A stretch of 49,987 nucleotides of DNA from Chloroflexi bacterium UBA6622 (GTDB lineage: Bacteria; Chloroflexota; UBA11872), in NCBI GenBank assembly GCA_002433065.1, contig DJHK01000023.1, positions 1 through 49,987 on the forward strand, given 5' to 3'. Both the position numbers and the translations under genes were made by a program. The notes under the pieces were generated by a model. It was not told the DNA's origin, did not search any database, and was given only the letters and a program-made list of their open reading frames with translations. Every line of letters starts with the position of its first letter. Position 1 is the stretch's first letter. Positions 16,287 to 25,348 of this stretch are shown here, piece after piece.

Positions 16287-16488
16287 CTAAGCGTCTTCGA
16301 AAGTGTCCGTAACCGATGAATCTTGTGGGTTAGACAGAGCGGTTAAGCGCTGGACCCGGAGACGTCATCGATGCCCTTTGGTAAGGGTGTTTGGCGATCT
16401 TCGAGGAACGAATGGAGATGGCCAGATCGGCTAGATTTCGGTCGGCGAATCGTGTGCTCGAAAGTGCGATGATGGACGTAGACATGAC
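16287..16488. other. intergenic region between GH172 and GH32 genes
   Basis: About 200 bases with no open frame, hairpin terminator or repeat that I can support. It could hold a promoter for GH32. Confidence 0.3.
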
Positions 16489-18075
16489 ATGGGAATATTG
16501 AGAGCAATGGCCCCCACACCCCTGTATGGTCGGACTTTTCCGGATGAATTAGAGGCCCAGCGTTCGGCTTTATCCGAAGATCCTGACCTTGCGGACTTCC
16601 TGGAGTCGCGTCGGGCACTTGCCACGGATCCCTATCGCCCACTGTTTCATTTTTCGCCACCGCAGGGTTCGATGAATGATCCTAACGGACTATGTCAGTG
16701 GGATGGGCGGTTCCATCTGTTTTATCAATTCCTCCCAAATGGGGGAAGCCCTGATAACGACAACCGGGTGCATTGGGGCCACACGGTCAGTGAGGACCTC
16801 ATCCGCTGGACAGATCTCCCGCCGGCTCTCTATCCGACAACTGAGCATCATTGCTATAGCGGGCAAACCCTCGTTGAACCGGATCGCGTTGTCGCGATGT
16901 ATCACGGTACTGAATCTGGCAACAGTATTGCGACGGCGACGGATCCGTTACTTCTTAATTGGGTCAAGCATCCGGCTAACCCTGTGATTCCGATGGTTCC
17001 CATTGATGCGGATGGATTTCCCTACCGGGTGTTCGATCCGTGCATCTGGAAAGAAGATGACGGGTACTACGCCATTTCAGGAACTTATAAGGATGGGGGG
17101 TTACGGGCGGATTGCCGTGCAATAGACCACCTGTTTCGATCGTCGGACCTTGCTACTTGGGAACATATTGGAACCCTCATCGAAGGCGGGTTTCATTCGG
17201 AACCCGGTGAGGACGGCGCGGTGCCGAATTTTTGGCCCATTGGCGACGGCCGCCACATGATGCTTTTCTTCAGCCATAAACGGGCCGGGCAGTACTACAT
17301 CGGAACCTATGATCGTGAGACACATCGCCTGAATCCTGAACGGTTTGGTCGAATGAACTATGGTGCATTTGCAACGGGCAGCCTGCACGCGCCAAGTGCG
17401 ACGGTGGACGATCAAGGTCGGTACATCGGTGTGTTTAATGTAAAGGAAGGTCGAGCTGGAACGGTGTGGACCGACGTGATGACGCTGCCCCGTCACTATT
17501 GGTTGAGGGCAGATGGTTCGCTTTGTATGGAGCCAGTCGAGGAGGTGGAGTCGCTACGTGGCGATGAGGTGATCGTCGATTCCATGGAGATTCCTGGAAA
17601 TACGGAGATTCCGATCGACATGGTGAACGGAAAGGCGCTCGAGATCCAGGCGGTGATTGATCCGGGAGAGGCGCGTGAGGTCGGGATTGCGGTGCTGCGA
17701 TCTCCTGACGGCGTGGAACAGACACGGATCTCCTTACTTCAGGCCAAACCTGGTCAGGTGGGAGGAACGCCGCGTTTGCAAATCGATATCTCTCAGGCGT
17801 CACTGCGTGAGGATGTGTATGCACGAGATCCCGAGATTGGGCCGCTCACATCGGACCCGGACGACTTGTTGCGTCTTCGCGTGTTCGTTGATAGAAGCGT
17901 GGTGGAAGTATTTGTGGGTGATCAGCAATGCTTAACCCTTCGCACCTATCCGTCGCGGGAGGATAGTGCCGGGGTGGCGCTTTTTGCCCGTGGAGGTCCG
18001 GCCCGTCTCCAGTCGCTGTCGGCATGGTCGATGAAGTCCATATGGCCGGAACTTCGTCACCTAGAAGGGTGTTGA
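16489..18075 (+). CDS. glycoside hydrolase family 32 (levanase/invertase-like)
   Basis: A 528-residue GH32 enzyme that hydrolyses beta-fructofuranosidic bonds in sucrose, levan, inulin or related sugars by a retaining mechanism. The five-bladed propeller starts with the nucleophile motif NDPNG (63-67, D64). VFDPC with D183 matches the transition-state-stabilising RDP motif, in altered form. The acid/base region reads GEDGAVPNFWPIG around E241 instead of the common WECPDF, a variant form. The C-terminal beta sandwich ends with SVVEVFVGDQQCLTLRTYP, typical of GH32. No signal peptide is present, suggesting intracellular action on imported oligosaccharides. ATG 16489 or ATG 16507 may be the start. 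It ends seven bases from the convergent cupin gene. Confidence 0.92.
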   Translation: MGILRAMAPTPLYGRTFPDELEAQRSALSEDPDLADFLESRRALATDPYRPLFHFSPPQGSMNDPNGLCQWDGRFHLFYQFLPNGGSPDNDNRVHWGHTVSEDLIRWTDLPPALYPTTEHHCYSGQTLVEPDRVVAMYHGTESGNSIATATDPLLLNWVKHPANPVIPMVPIDADGFPYRVFDPCIWKEDDGYYAISGTYKDGGLRADCRAIDHLFRSSDLATWEHIGTLIEGGFHSEPGEDGAVPNFWPIGDGRHMMLFFSHKRAGQYYIGTYDRETHRLNPERFGRMNYGAFATGSLHAPSATVDDQGRYIGVFNVKEGRAGTVWTDVMTLPRHYWLRADGSLCMEPVEEVESLRGDEVIVDSMEIPGNTEIPIDMVNGKALEIQAVIDPGEAREVGIAVLRSPDGVEQTRISLLQAKPGQVGGTPRLQIDISQASLREDVYARDPEIGPLTSDPDDLLRLRVFVDRSVVEVFVGDQQCLTLRTYPSREDSAGVALFARGGPARLQSLSAWSMKSIWPELRHLEGC

Positions 18076-18082
18076 CGGGGGA

Positions 18083-18487
18083 TTACGCCTCGTCGTTCGC
18101 GGTTGGCAGATTTCCGTAGAGCGGGAGTTCGTCAGGTGGGCTATAGATCGAAAATAGGACGAGCGGTTCGTTGGTGGTATTGCGGAATTGGTGCGGGACA
18201 TTCGGCGGCCCGTAGAACAGGTCGCCGGCCGACAGCTCGAGGGTTCGAGTTCCAACCGTAACGGCACCTGCCCCACTGATGATGTACGTCACTTCTTCCG
18301 AGTTGGGGTGGACATGATGAGAACCAGCCTGTTGCGGGTCAAAGGTCGCCACGTGGACGGTCATGCGGGTTGTTTCGAGCAACTTGGTAACGGTCCGTTG
18401 AAATCCTTCCAGTTCGATGCGCTCGGGTTCGACCGCAGTGTTGGAAATGACTTTGGCGTCCCGCTCCGTCATTTGACTGCTGCTCAT
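18083..18487 (-). CDS. cupin-domain protein
   Basis: A 134-residue single-domain cupin. Motif 1 is HHVHPNSEEVTYIISGAG, with H58, H60 and E64/E65 as metal ligands; motif 2 is GDLFYGPPNVPHQFRN, with H99. The complete set suggests bound metal. GGAGG lies seven bases before ATG 18487. Such small cupins may be isomerases, dioxygenases or ligand sensors; the sequence does not decide. It is convergent with GH32 with only a seven-base gap. Confidence 0.85.
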   Translation of the reverse strand: MSSSQMTERDAKVISNTAVEPERIELEGFQRTVTKLLETTRMTVHVATFDPQQAGSHHVHPNSEEVTYIISGAGAVTVGTRTLELSAGDLFYGPPNVPHQFRNTTNEPLVLFSIYSPPDELPLYGNLPTANDEA

Positions 18488-18873
18488 GGACGTCCTCCGA
18501 CAGGTGGTGTGAAGTTAGCTCCACGTTGACCTCGCGGTTTCATTGATTCGGTGCTTCTCCGGTTAGCGTGGGTTCGGACGGTTCGGGTGTTGTTTCTGGG
18601 CGATGACATTTGCCGTGGACAATCATTCCTCGTGGGTCTTCCGAAGGTTTTGACTTGCTGCGGTTGTGAGTTGGTCCGGTCCAGTGGGTATGTTGCGGCA
18701 AGACGGCCACGATTCCTGGTGATCAAATCACTGCTGATTGGGACGTGATGTATTACGTCGAGGCGATGGATCGGTTGGGCAGCGGGGCCATTGGCCCCAG
18801 CATGGACGCCGGTGCTCCATACGTCGTGGTGCCTGTGGAACGAGTCTAGCTAGTAGTCGACAGTCGTTGCGCT
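18488..18873. other. 386-base gap between cupin and lpd genes
   Basis: The left part should carry the cupin promoter. No tRNA or small RNA is recognisable. The right half holds an orphan C-terminal reading frame (see 18670-18849) and a GC-rich hairpin, GGGGCC-ATT-GGCCCC (18784-18798), which lacks a T-run and so is not a convincing terminator. Confidence 0.4.
18670..18849 (+). pseudogene. orphan C-terminal fragment of an unknown protein
   Basis: An open frame of 59 codons follows a TGA at 18667 and ends in TAG 18847-18849. It has no upstream body, but its content looks like real protein: GDQITADWDVMYYVEAMDRL then GSGAIGPSMDAG and APYVVVPVERV. ATG 18748 could start a 33-residue peptide but lacks a ribosome site. 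I read it as the tail of a larger gene whose 5' part has been lost. I cannot name the parent family. It could also be chance, which base composition alone does not exclude. Confidence 0.35.
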
Positions 18874-20304
18874 TTATCGTTTCGGGCGGGCAATAAAGTG
18901 CGGGCTATTGTCGAAGAATACGTCGGCAGCCTCCATCAGGGTTTCTGACAGGGTTGGATGGGGATGGATGCTGAGTCGGAGATCTTCCGCGCGTGCGCCC
19001 ATTTCAACGGCTAGAACGCCTTCCGCAATAAGCTCACCGGCCCCGGCGCCTGTGATGCCAAATCCGAGCACACGCTCGGTGACGGGTTCAAGGATAAGCT
19101 TGGTGAGGCCATCGTTTCGACCCCGTGTTGTGGCTCGTCCTGACGCCGTCCATGGAAAGCACACAGCTGTATGGGGTGTATCCGTACGTTGAGCTTCGCT
19201 TTCCGTAAGGCCGCACCAGGCAATTTCGGGGTCGGTGAAGACCACAGCGGGCACGGCATGTGGTGCGTAGATGGTTGGTTGGCCTTGGATTGCAGCGACC
19301 GCCACATGTGCTTCATGGGCGGCCTTGTGGGCGAGCATCGGATCGCCCGCGACATCACCAATGGCAAGGATGTTAGGGGTTGTGGTTCGTCGTTGCGCAT
19401 TGATCTCGATAAACCCTTGTTGGTTTGTCTCGACGCCGGCATGCGCTAGTCCCAAATCCTCGGTGTTTGGTTGACGACCAACCGCAATCAGCACCTTGTC
19501 AAAACTTTGAGTGCCATCCTCGACGGCTGCTCCTGTGAGATTCACCATGACCTGTTTTTCACTAGCCTTCAATTCGTCAACGCGCGTGTCGAGCAGGATT
19601 GAGTCAAATGTGTGTTCAAGCCGATCTTGGAGCGGGGCTAGAAGGTCCCGGTCAGCACCAGGCAACAGGCCGGATTCCATTTCAACCATCGTGATGCGCG
19701 AGCCGAGCGCCGCGTAGACCGTTCCGAGTTCAAGCCCGATATAACCCCCACCGATCACGAGCATTGAGGATGGGATGTCTGTGATGTTTAAGGCTGCGGT
19801 TGAATCCAAGACCCGATCACCATCGACCTGAAACCCTGGAGGTGCTGCAGGTCGAGATCCGGTGGCGATTACGGCGTAATCGAAGCCTATCGATTCGGAG
19901 GTGCTATTCCCGGCTGATTCGATGCGTAGCGAGTTTGTGCTCTCGAACGACGCATTTCCTTGCACGAAATGGACGTTACGAGTTCGGGCAAGCATTTCAA
20001 GGCCGCCGGTCATCTTCGAAATCACCCGGTCTTTCCAATTTCGTAGCTTGTCGAGATCGAGCGTGGGTGTGCCGAAGTCGATTCCCCACGCCGAGGCTTC
20101 CTCGGCCTCGTTCAGCAGGGAGGCAATGTGGAGCAGTGTTTTCGAAGGAATACAGCCAGCGTGGAGACAGACTCCGCCTGGAGCTGCTTCTCGATCAACC
20201 ATCGTGACTGTCATGCCAGCGTCAGCGGCTCGAAATGCTGCCGCATATCCGCCTGGGCCACCACCAATGACCACAACTCTGGGTGAAGACGTATTGCCGG
20301 TCAC
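18874..20304 (-). CDS. lpd: dihydrolipoamide dehydrogenase (E3)
   Basis: A 476-residue FAD flavoprotein that reoxidises the lipoyl arms of 2-oxoacid dehydrogenase complexes and makes NADH. FAD motif GGGPGGYAAA (14-23); redox pair C46 and C51 in GGVCLHAGCIPSK (Cys-Leu-His-Ala-Gly-Cys, with Leu-His where many have Leu-Asn); NAD motif VIGGGYIGLELG; C-terminal catalytic HPHPTLSE with the His-Glu dyad. GTG start, six bases after the aceF stop, so the gene ends the lipB-lipA-aceE-aceF-lpd run. Its place next to aceF shows that it is the E3 of the pyruvate complex, though it may serve other complexes too. Confidence 0.96.
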   Translation of the reverse strand: MTGNTSSPRVVVIGGGPGGYAAAFRAADAGMTVTMVDREAAPGGVCLHAGCIPSKTLLHIASLLNEAEEASAWGIDFGTPTLDLDKLRNWKDRVISKMTGGLEMLARTRNVHFVQGNASFESTNSLRIESAGNSTSESIGFDYAVIATGSRPAAPPGFQVDGDRVLDSTAALNITDIPSSMLVIGGGYIGLELGTVYAALGSRITMVEMESGLLPGADRDLLAPLQDRLEHTFDSILLDTRVDELKASEKQVMVNLTGAAVEDGTQSFDKVLIAVGRQPNTEDLGLAHAGVETNQQGFIEINAQRRTTTPNILAIGDVAGDPMLAHKAAHEAHVAVAAIQGQPTIYAPHAVPAVVFTDPEIAWCGLTESEAQRTDTPHTAVCFPWTASGRATTRGRNDGLTKLILEPVTERVLGFGITGAGAGELIAEGVLAVEMGARAEDLRLSIHPHPTLSETLMEAADVFFDNSPHFIARPKR

Positions 20305-20310
20305 GATGGG

Positions 20311-21657
20311 TTACCCATCAAGTGCGAGCATTAATGGTTGGGCTAACGCCTCAACAATCCAGGTCATGAATCGTGCGCCGTCCGCGCCGTCGATAGCCCG
20401 GTGGTCAAATGACAATGCGAGCGGAAGCATGAGCCGGGGACGAAGTTGGCCGTCGATGTATTGGGGTTGTTCTGTAGATCGTCCGACGCCAAGGATTGCG
20501 ATCTCTGGCGGATTGACGATAGGCGTGAAGTGGCCGGTGCCGAGTCCTCCTAGATTGCTAATGGAGAACGATGCCCCCTGCATGCGGTCAGGGGCCAGTC
20601 GGCCTTCCCGGGACTCTTCAGCAATCTGCGTCAGTTCTACGGCGAGCTCTATAATGTTTTTTGAGTCCACGGCGCGAATCACGGGGACATAGAGGCCCCG
20701 CTCGGTATCGGTCGCTATCCCGATATTGATGTATTCCTTCAGCACCAATTCGTTGCTGCTCAAATCAACACTTGCATTGAGTTTGGGGTTGGCTTTGAGG
20801 GCGGCAGCCACGACCTTGAGCAAGATGGCTGTAATCGTCAGTCGGCCACCAGCCGCGGTCGCGTGATCTTTCTGTTTCTGCCGCATGGTTTCCACATCGG
20901 TGACATCAGCCTCATGGAACAGCGTTACATGTGGAATAGTGGACCAGGCTTGGGAAATGTTCGTGGCGGTTGCTCGACGGACCCGGGTCAGCGGTTCCTT
21001 TGTGACATCGCCGAAACGGCTGAAGTCAGGGAGGGGGACGACGACAGGGGTGCCAGTTCCTGTCCGGGGTCCTGCTTGTGAACGAGCGTATGTCTTGATG
21101 TCTTCGATAGAAATACGTCCCGACGGCCCGGAGCCTGGAACCTCGTGGATATGGATTCCGATCTCACGAGCAAATTGTCGGACCGATGGTGCAGCGAACA
21201 CAGGTGAGCGTTGGTCAGGATCGGTAGTTGTAGGGGGCGGTTCGGTTTCGGCTGGGACGAGTACGGAGGTCGTTGGTGCGGGGGATTCAGAAGCAACATC
21301 TGTTTCAGGCTCAGCTTCCGGTTCCTCGGCTGGAGCACTGTTTGGGGGGGATGTTTCGGCAGTGGGTTCCGTTGTTTTTGTCCGAGATGAATCTTCGGGT
21401 TGTGGCGGACCAGTATCCTCGATGTCCTCAATGGTGATGATCGCCTGACCGATGCTGACTGTATCGCCCGCCTTCACGAGGAGTTTTGATACGGTTCCGT
21501 CCGATCCAGCCGGGACCTCCAACGTGGCCTTATCACTTTCGATTTCAATAATCGGATCGTTTTTTGTCACGCTCTGGCCCTCAGTGACAAGTACGCTCAG
21601 GACACTGGCGTTGTCTATTCCTTCTCCGAGGTTGGGAAGTTTTATCTCGTTGGCCAT
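20311..21657 (-). CDS. aceF: dihydrolipoamide acetyltransferase (E2 of pyruvate dehydrogenase)
   Basis: A 448-residue E2 core protein that takes acetyl from E1 on its lipoyl arm and passes it to CoA. One N-terminal lipoyl domain (1-78) with lipoylated K43 in ESDKATLEV; a Pro/Ser/Thr/Glu-rich linker (80-145); an E3/E1-binding domain (VFAAPSVRQFAREIGI to GRISIEDIK); and the catalytic trimer-forming domain ending with DHRAIDGADGARFM, whose His and Asp are the active-site residues. One lipoyl domain only, against three in E. coli AceF. It starts 27 bases after aceE. No clear ribosome site precedes ATG 21657, which suggests coupling to aceE translation. Confidence 0.95.
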   Translation of the reverse strand: MANEIKLPNLGEGIDNASVLSVLVTEGQSVTKNDPIIEIESDKATLEVPAGSDGTVSKLLVKAGDTVSIGQAIITIEDIEDTGPPQPEDSSRTKTTEPTAETSPPNSAPAEEPEAEPETDVASESPAPTTSVLVPAETEPPPTTTDPDQRSPVFAAPSVRQFAREIGIHIHEVPGSGPSGRISIEDIKTYARSQAGPRTGTGTPVVVPLPDFSRFGDVTKEPLTRVRRATATNISQAWSTIPHVTLFHEADVTDVETMRQKQKDHATAAGGRLTITAILLKVVAAALKANPKLNASVDLSSNELVLKEYINIGIATDTERGLYVPVIRAVDSKNIIELAVELTQIAEESREGRLAPDRMQGASFSISNLGGLGTGHFTPIVNPPEIAILGVGRSTEQPQYIDGQLRPRLMLPLALSFDHRAIDGADGARFMTWIVEALAQPLMLALDG

Positions 21658-21684
21658 AGAAGGTGGTGGGATGCTGGGTGCCGG

Positions 21685-24390
21685 TCAGGCTGTCCGCGGG
21701 TTGGTTTTGTCGGGGTCAATCTTAAGATCTTCCATGGCTTCCGAAACAAGTTCCTGGTCGATCTCGCCTTCACGAGCGAGCGCATGCAATGCTGCCAGCG
21801 TAACGTAACGGGAATCCACCTCGAAGAAGTCACGGAGCGCTTCACGGGATTCGCTCCGACCGAAACCGTCAGTTCCAAGAGATATCAACGGTCCGGATAT
21901 CCATTTTGACAACGAGTCCGGAATCGTCTTTACATAATCCGACGCGGCAATGGTCACACTGGCTGAATCGCCAAGTTTTTGTCGTACGTAGGGGACTCGC
22001 GGGGATTCATGGGGGTGCAGCATGTTCCAACGCTCCGTGTCCAACGCATCTCGCCGGAGTTCGGTGTAACTCGTGACCGACCAGACATCGGCAGCAATCG
22101 AGTATTTCTCAGCCAGCATCTCTTGGGCTTTGAGAACCTCGTTAAGAATTGAACCGCTTCCCAAAAGGTTGGCTCTGGCTCTCGGTTGCGTAACGGTGGA
22201 TACGCGAAAGCGGTAGAGGCCACGCAAGATTCCTTCGTCAAGATCAGGTTCTGTTGGTGGGGCAGGGTGTTCGTAGTTCTCATTGCCCACAGTCATGTAC
22301 ACAAAGATATCTTCGTTGTTTACGAACATCTGTTGAATGCCCTCGCGCACGATCACCGCAATTTCGTGGGCAAACGCCGGGTCATAGGCGCGGCAGTTTG
22401 GCACAGTCGAGAACAGTAGATGACTATGGCCATCCTGGTGTTGAAGACCTTCACCGTTAAGGGTTGTGCGGCCGGCCGTGCCGCCGACCATAAATCCACG
22501 CGTACGACTATCGGCAGCGGCCCAAATGAGGTCGCCCACCCGTTGGAAACCGAACATTGAGTAGTAAATATAGAAGGGGATGGTCGGTAGTCCATGGGTT
22601 GCATACGACGTTCCGGCTGCGATAAATGAAGCTAGCGAGCCAGCTTCTGTAATGCCCTCTTCTAGGATTTGGCCGTCAGTGGATTCTTTGTAGTAAAGCA
22701 GGCTGTCAGAGTCGACCGGGTCATATAGTTGTCCAACGTGGGAGTAGATCCCTACTTGCCGGAACAAGGCTTCCATACCAAAGGTTCGGGCTTCGTCTGG
22801 AACGATAGGGACAATTAGGTGCCCAATGTCATTGTCCCGCAGCAGTTTGGTGAGTAGGCGTACAAAAACCATCGTGGTGGAGGCTTGTCGGTCTCCTGCT
22901 CCATCCGAAAACTCTTCGTATAGGTCGTTGCCAGGGCCGGCTATAGGCTCGGTTATTGGATTTCGACTCGGCAGGGAGCCTCCGAGTGCTTGCCTTCGAT
23001 CCAGGAGGTATTGAGACTCAGGGCTGTCAGGCGGTGGTCGATATAGGGGAGCCTTAGTCACTTCGCTGTCGGATATGGGTATCTGGAACCGATCTCGGAA
23101 CGACAACAATTCGGCCTCGTTTAGTTCCTTCTGTTGATGAGTAATGTTGCGTCCTTCGCCAGCTTCTCCCAAACCATAGCCCTTGATCGTTCGGGCCAGA
23201 ATGGCTGTGGGAGCACCCTTGTGACGTATAGCGGCGTCATAGGCTGCAAAGACTTTTAGTGGATCATGACCTCCCAGGTTCATGCGCCAGAGGTCATCGT
23301 CGCTACGGTCCTTCACCATTGCGAGTAAGCGATCATCGACGCCGTAAAAATGCTCGCGGATATAGGCCCCGCCGGCTACGGAGTATTTCTGGTACTCACC
23401 ATCGACGATCTCTGTTGCTCGCCTTGTGAGTACGCCGTCGTGGTCATTTTCAAACAGTTCATCCCAATCGCTGCCCCATAGCACCTTGATGACGTTCCAT
23501 CCTGCTCCTCGAAAAAGACCTTCCAGTTCTTGCACGATATTGCCGTTACCTCGTACAGGACCGTCGAGACGTTGGAGGTTGCAATTCACCACCCACGTCA
23601 GATTGTCGAGCGTCTCCCGTGCTGCCATCGAGATCGCGGCCGTCGTTTCTGGCGAATCGAACTCTCCATCACCCAGGAAGGCCCAGACTCGACGTCCGGT
23701 ATCTTCGCGAAGCCCCCGGTCATCCAGGTACTGCATAAACCTGGCTTGGTAGATCGACATGATCGGGCCAAGCCCCATTGACACCGTGGGGTATTGCCAA
23801 AAATCTGGCATGAGCCATGGGTGGGGATATGACGAGAGACCGCCACCATCGGCTAATTCTCGACGGAAGTTATGGATCTTTTCAGCGGGCAACCGGCCTT
23901 CCACGAAGGCTCGAGCGTATATTCCCGGTGACGCGTGGCCTTGGAAAAACACCACATCTGCACCGTTGGGATGTTCAGGCCCGCGAAAGAAGTGATTGAA
24001 GCCGACTTCGTAGAGTGTGGCTGCGGAAGCGTAGGTCGAGATGTGGCCGCCGATCCCATCGGATTTCCGATTGGCTTCGACCACCATGGCCATGGCGTTC
24101 CACCTAATGAGGCTTCTGATTCTGCGTTCAATATCTCTATTTCCGGGATATGGAGACTGCCGCGATGGTTTTATGGTGTTTACATAAGGTGTGCGCGAGG
24201 TGACGGGGAGTGACACACCTTCGCGTTGAGCTCGGATTTGGAGATCTCGGAGCAGCTCAGCGACACGTTTCGGTCCGCGAATAACGTAAATGTCATACAG
24301 CGAGTCAATCCAGTCCTGCGTTTCAAGTGCATGGATGCTGGCATCGTCTGGTTGTCCGTTGATATTGGTGTTGCTGATTTTCTCGGTCAC
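21685..24390 (-). CDS. aceE: pyruvate dehydrogenase E1, homodimeric type
   Basis: A 901-residue thiamine-diphosphate enzyme that decarboxylates pyruvate and acetylates the E2 lipoyl arm. Size and motifs match the single-chain AceE type of E. coli (887 residues), not the alpha/beta type: GGHISTYASAATLYEVGFNH, the ThDP motif GDGEFDSPETTAA (240-252) closing with NCNLQRLDGPVRGN (269-282), and a C-terminal GTDGFGRSESREALRDFFEV. GTG start with no close Shine-Dalgarno, 61 bases after lipA. It sits between the lipoate genes and E2, which makes the pathway assignment firm. Confidence 0.96.
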   Translation of the reverse strand: MTEKISNTNINGQPDDASIHALETQDWIDSLYDIYVIRGPKRVAELLRDLQIRAQREGVSLPVTSRTPYVNTIKPSRQSPYPGNRDIERRIRSLIRWNAMAMVVEANRKSDGIGGHISTYASAATLYEVGFNHFFRGPEHPNGADVVFFQGHASPGIYARAFVEGRLPAEKIHNFRRELADGGGLSSYPHPWLMPDFWQYPTVSMGLGPIMSIYQARFMQYLDDRGLREDTGRRVWAFLGDGEFDSPETTAAISMAARETLDNLTWVVNCNLQRLDGPVRGNGNIVQELEGLFRGAGWNVIKVLWGSDWDELFENDHDGVLTRRATEIVDGEYQKYSVAGGAYIREHFYGVDDRLLAMVKDRSDDDLWRMNLGGHDPLKVFAAYDAAIRHKGAPTAILARTIKGYGLGEAGEGRNITHQQKELNEAELLSFRDRFQIPISDSEVTKAPLYRPPPDSPESQYLLDRRQALGGSLPSRNPITEPIAGPGNDLYEEFSDGAGDRQASTTMVFVRLLTKLLRDNDIGHLIVPIVPDEARTFGMEALFRQVGIYSHVGQLYDPVDSDSLLYYKESTDGQILEEGITEAGSLASFIAAGTSYATHGLPTIPFYIYYSMFGFQRVGDLIWAAADSRTRGFMVGGTAGRTTLNGEGLQHQDGHSHLLFSTVPNCRAYDPAFAHEIAVIVREGIQQMFVNNEDIFVYMTVGNENYEHPAPPTEPDLDEGILRGLYRFRVSTVTQPRARANLLGSGSILNEVLKAQEMLAEKYSIAADVWSVTSYTELRRDALDTERWNMLHPHESPRVPYVRQKLGDSASVTIAASDYVKTIPDSLSKWISGPLISLGTDGFGRSESREALRDFFEVDSRYVTLAALHALAREGEIDQELVSEAMEDLKIDPDKTNPRTA

Positions 24391-24451
24391 GTGATCGTCA
24401 CAGTAAGGGGTAACGGCTTGTTGGTGGATTCATGGGTGGCGTACTGCTCCA

Positions 24452-25348
24452 TTACTGCGGGCCCGTGGTTGTCGATGGTGAGCGAGCTGCCCGTGCTTGT
24501 TCTCCTGCATGGTAGGAACTGCGGACAAGTGGACCGGACTCCACATGCAGAAAACCTAGGCCCCGGGCTATATCGCCAAGTTCGTCGAACTCCTCCGGAT
24601 CGTAGTAACGCTGGATGGCCAGGTGTTTTGGCGAGGGGCGCAAGTATTGGCCAATGGTAAGCAGGTCACACTGATGGGTGCGGAGGTCGGACAGGGTCTG
24701 TACCAATTCGTCCCTGGTTTCGCCCAGGCCCACCATGATTCCAGATTTTGTCGTCATAGAGGGGGCATAGTCCTTGACCCGTTGAAGAAGCTCGAGCGAC
24801 TGTGTATAGATGGCTTTTGGTCGTGCACGGGAATAAAGTCGAGGCACTGTCTCAATGTTGTGGTTTAGGACAACGGGATTGGCTTCGACCACCTTTACGA
24901 GCGCGTCCCAGTTCCCAGCAAAGTCTGGTACTAATACTTCAACATCGACGTGCGGGGTCCGGTCGTGAACAGCGCGAATGCAGCCCGCAAAAATTGAGGC
25001 GCCACCATCCGGTACGTCGTCACGATTCACAGAAGTTATTACACAGTAATCAAGACCCATTTTTTCAACCGTGATCGCGAGTCGGATCGGTTCGAAGATG
25101 TCCACCTCGCCCGGACGTCCTGATGTGACGGCGCAAAACCCGCATGCTCTCGTGCACGTGTCACCCAGAATCATGAACGTGGCCTCGCCGGCGTTCCAAC
25201 ATTCCCCGATATTGGGGCAGCGAGCTTCCTCACAGACGGTGTGGAGGCGCTCGGACCGAACAAGATCCCGGAGGTTACTGAAGCGTTCGCCACCTGGAAC
25301 CTTGGCGCGCAACCATGATGGCTTGGCAACTCGAACGTCAGTGGTCAT
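24452..25348 (-). CDS. lipA: lipoyl synthase
   Basis: A radical SAM enzyme that inserts two sulfur atoms into protein-bound octanoyl groups. From ATG 25348 it has 298 residues. The auxiliary, sacrificial [4Fe-4S] cluster ligands are C39, C44, C50 (CEEARCPNIGEC). The radical SAM cluster ligands are C65, C69, C72 (CTRACGFC). The RSSYHA motif near the end (276-281) supplies the serine ligand of the auxiliary cluster. AAAGG lies seven bases upstream of the start, and the first 11 bases overlap the end of lipB. A longer frame to 25468 exists but falls inside lipB and does not match the family. Confidence 0.97.
   Translation of the reverse strand: MTTDVRVAKPSWLRAKVPGGERFSNLRDLVRSERLHTVCEEARCPNIGECWNAGEATFMILGDTCTRACGFCAVTSGRPGEVDIFEPIRLAITVEKMGLDYCVITSVNRDDVPDGGASIFAGCIRAVHDRTPHVDVEVLVPDFAGNWDALVKVVEANPVVLNHNIETVPRLYSRARPKAIYTQSLELLQRVKDYAPSMTTKSGIMVGLGETRDELVQTLSDLRTHQCDLLTIGQYLRPSPKHLAIQRYYDPEEFDELGDIARGLGFLHVESGPLVRSSYHAGEQARAARSPSTTTGPQ

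Noticed and set aside
16343..16660. Minus-strand frame of 105 codons before and inside GH32
   Set aside because: Overlaps the start of GH32, lacks motifs and a ribosome site.
18551..18748. 65-codon plus-strand frame in the cupin-lpd gap
   Set aside because: Cys/Arg/Leu-rich with no pattern; the neighbouring frame at 18670-18849 looks more like protein.
18784..18798. Rho-independent terminator (GGGGCC-ATT-GGCCCC)
   Set aside because: A good stem but no run of T on either side, and it overlaps a protein-like frame.
19901..20692. Plus-strand frame of 263 codons opposite lpd and aceF
   Set aside because: It lies fully antisense to two firmly identified genes, has a Ser/Arg-rich composition typical of shadow frames and crosses the boundary between them.
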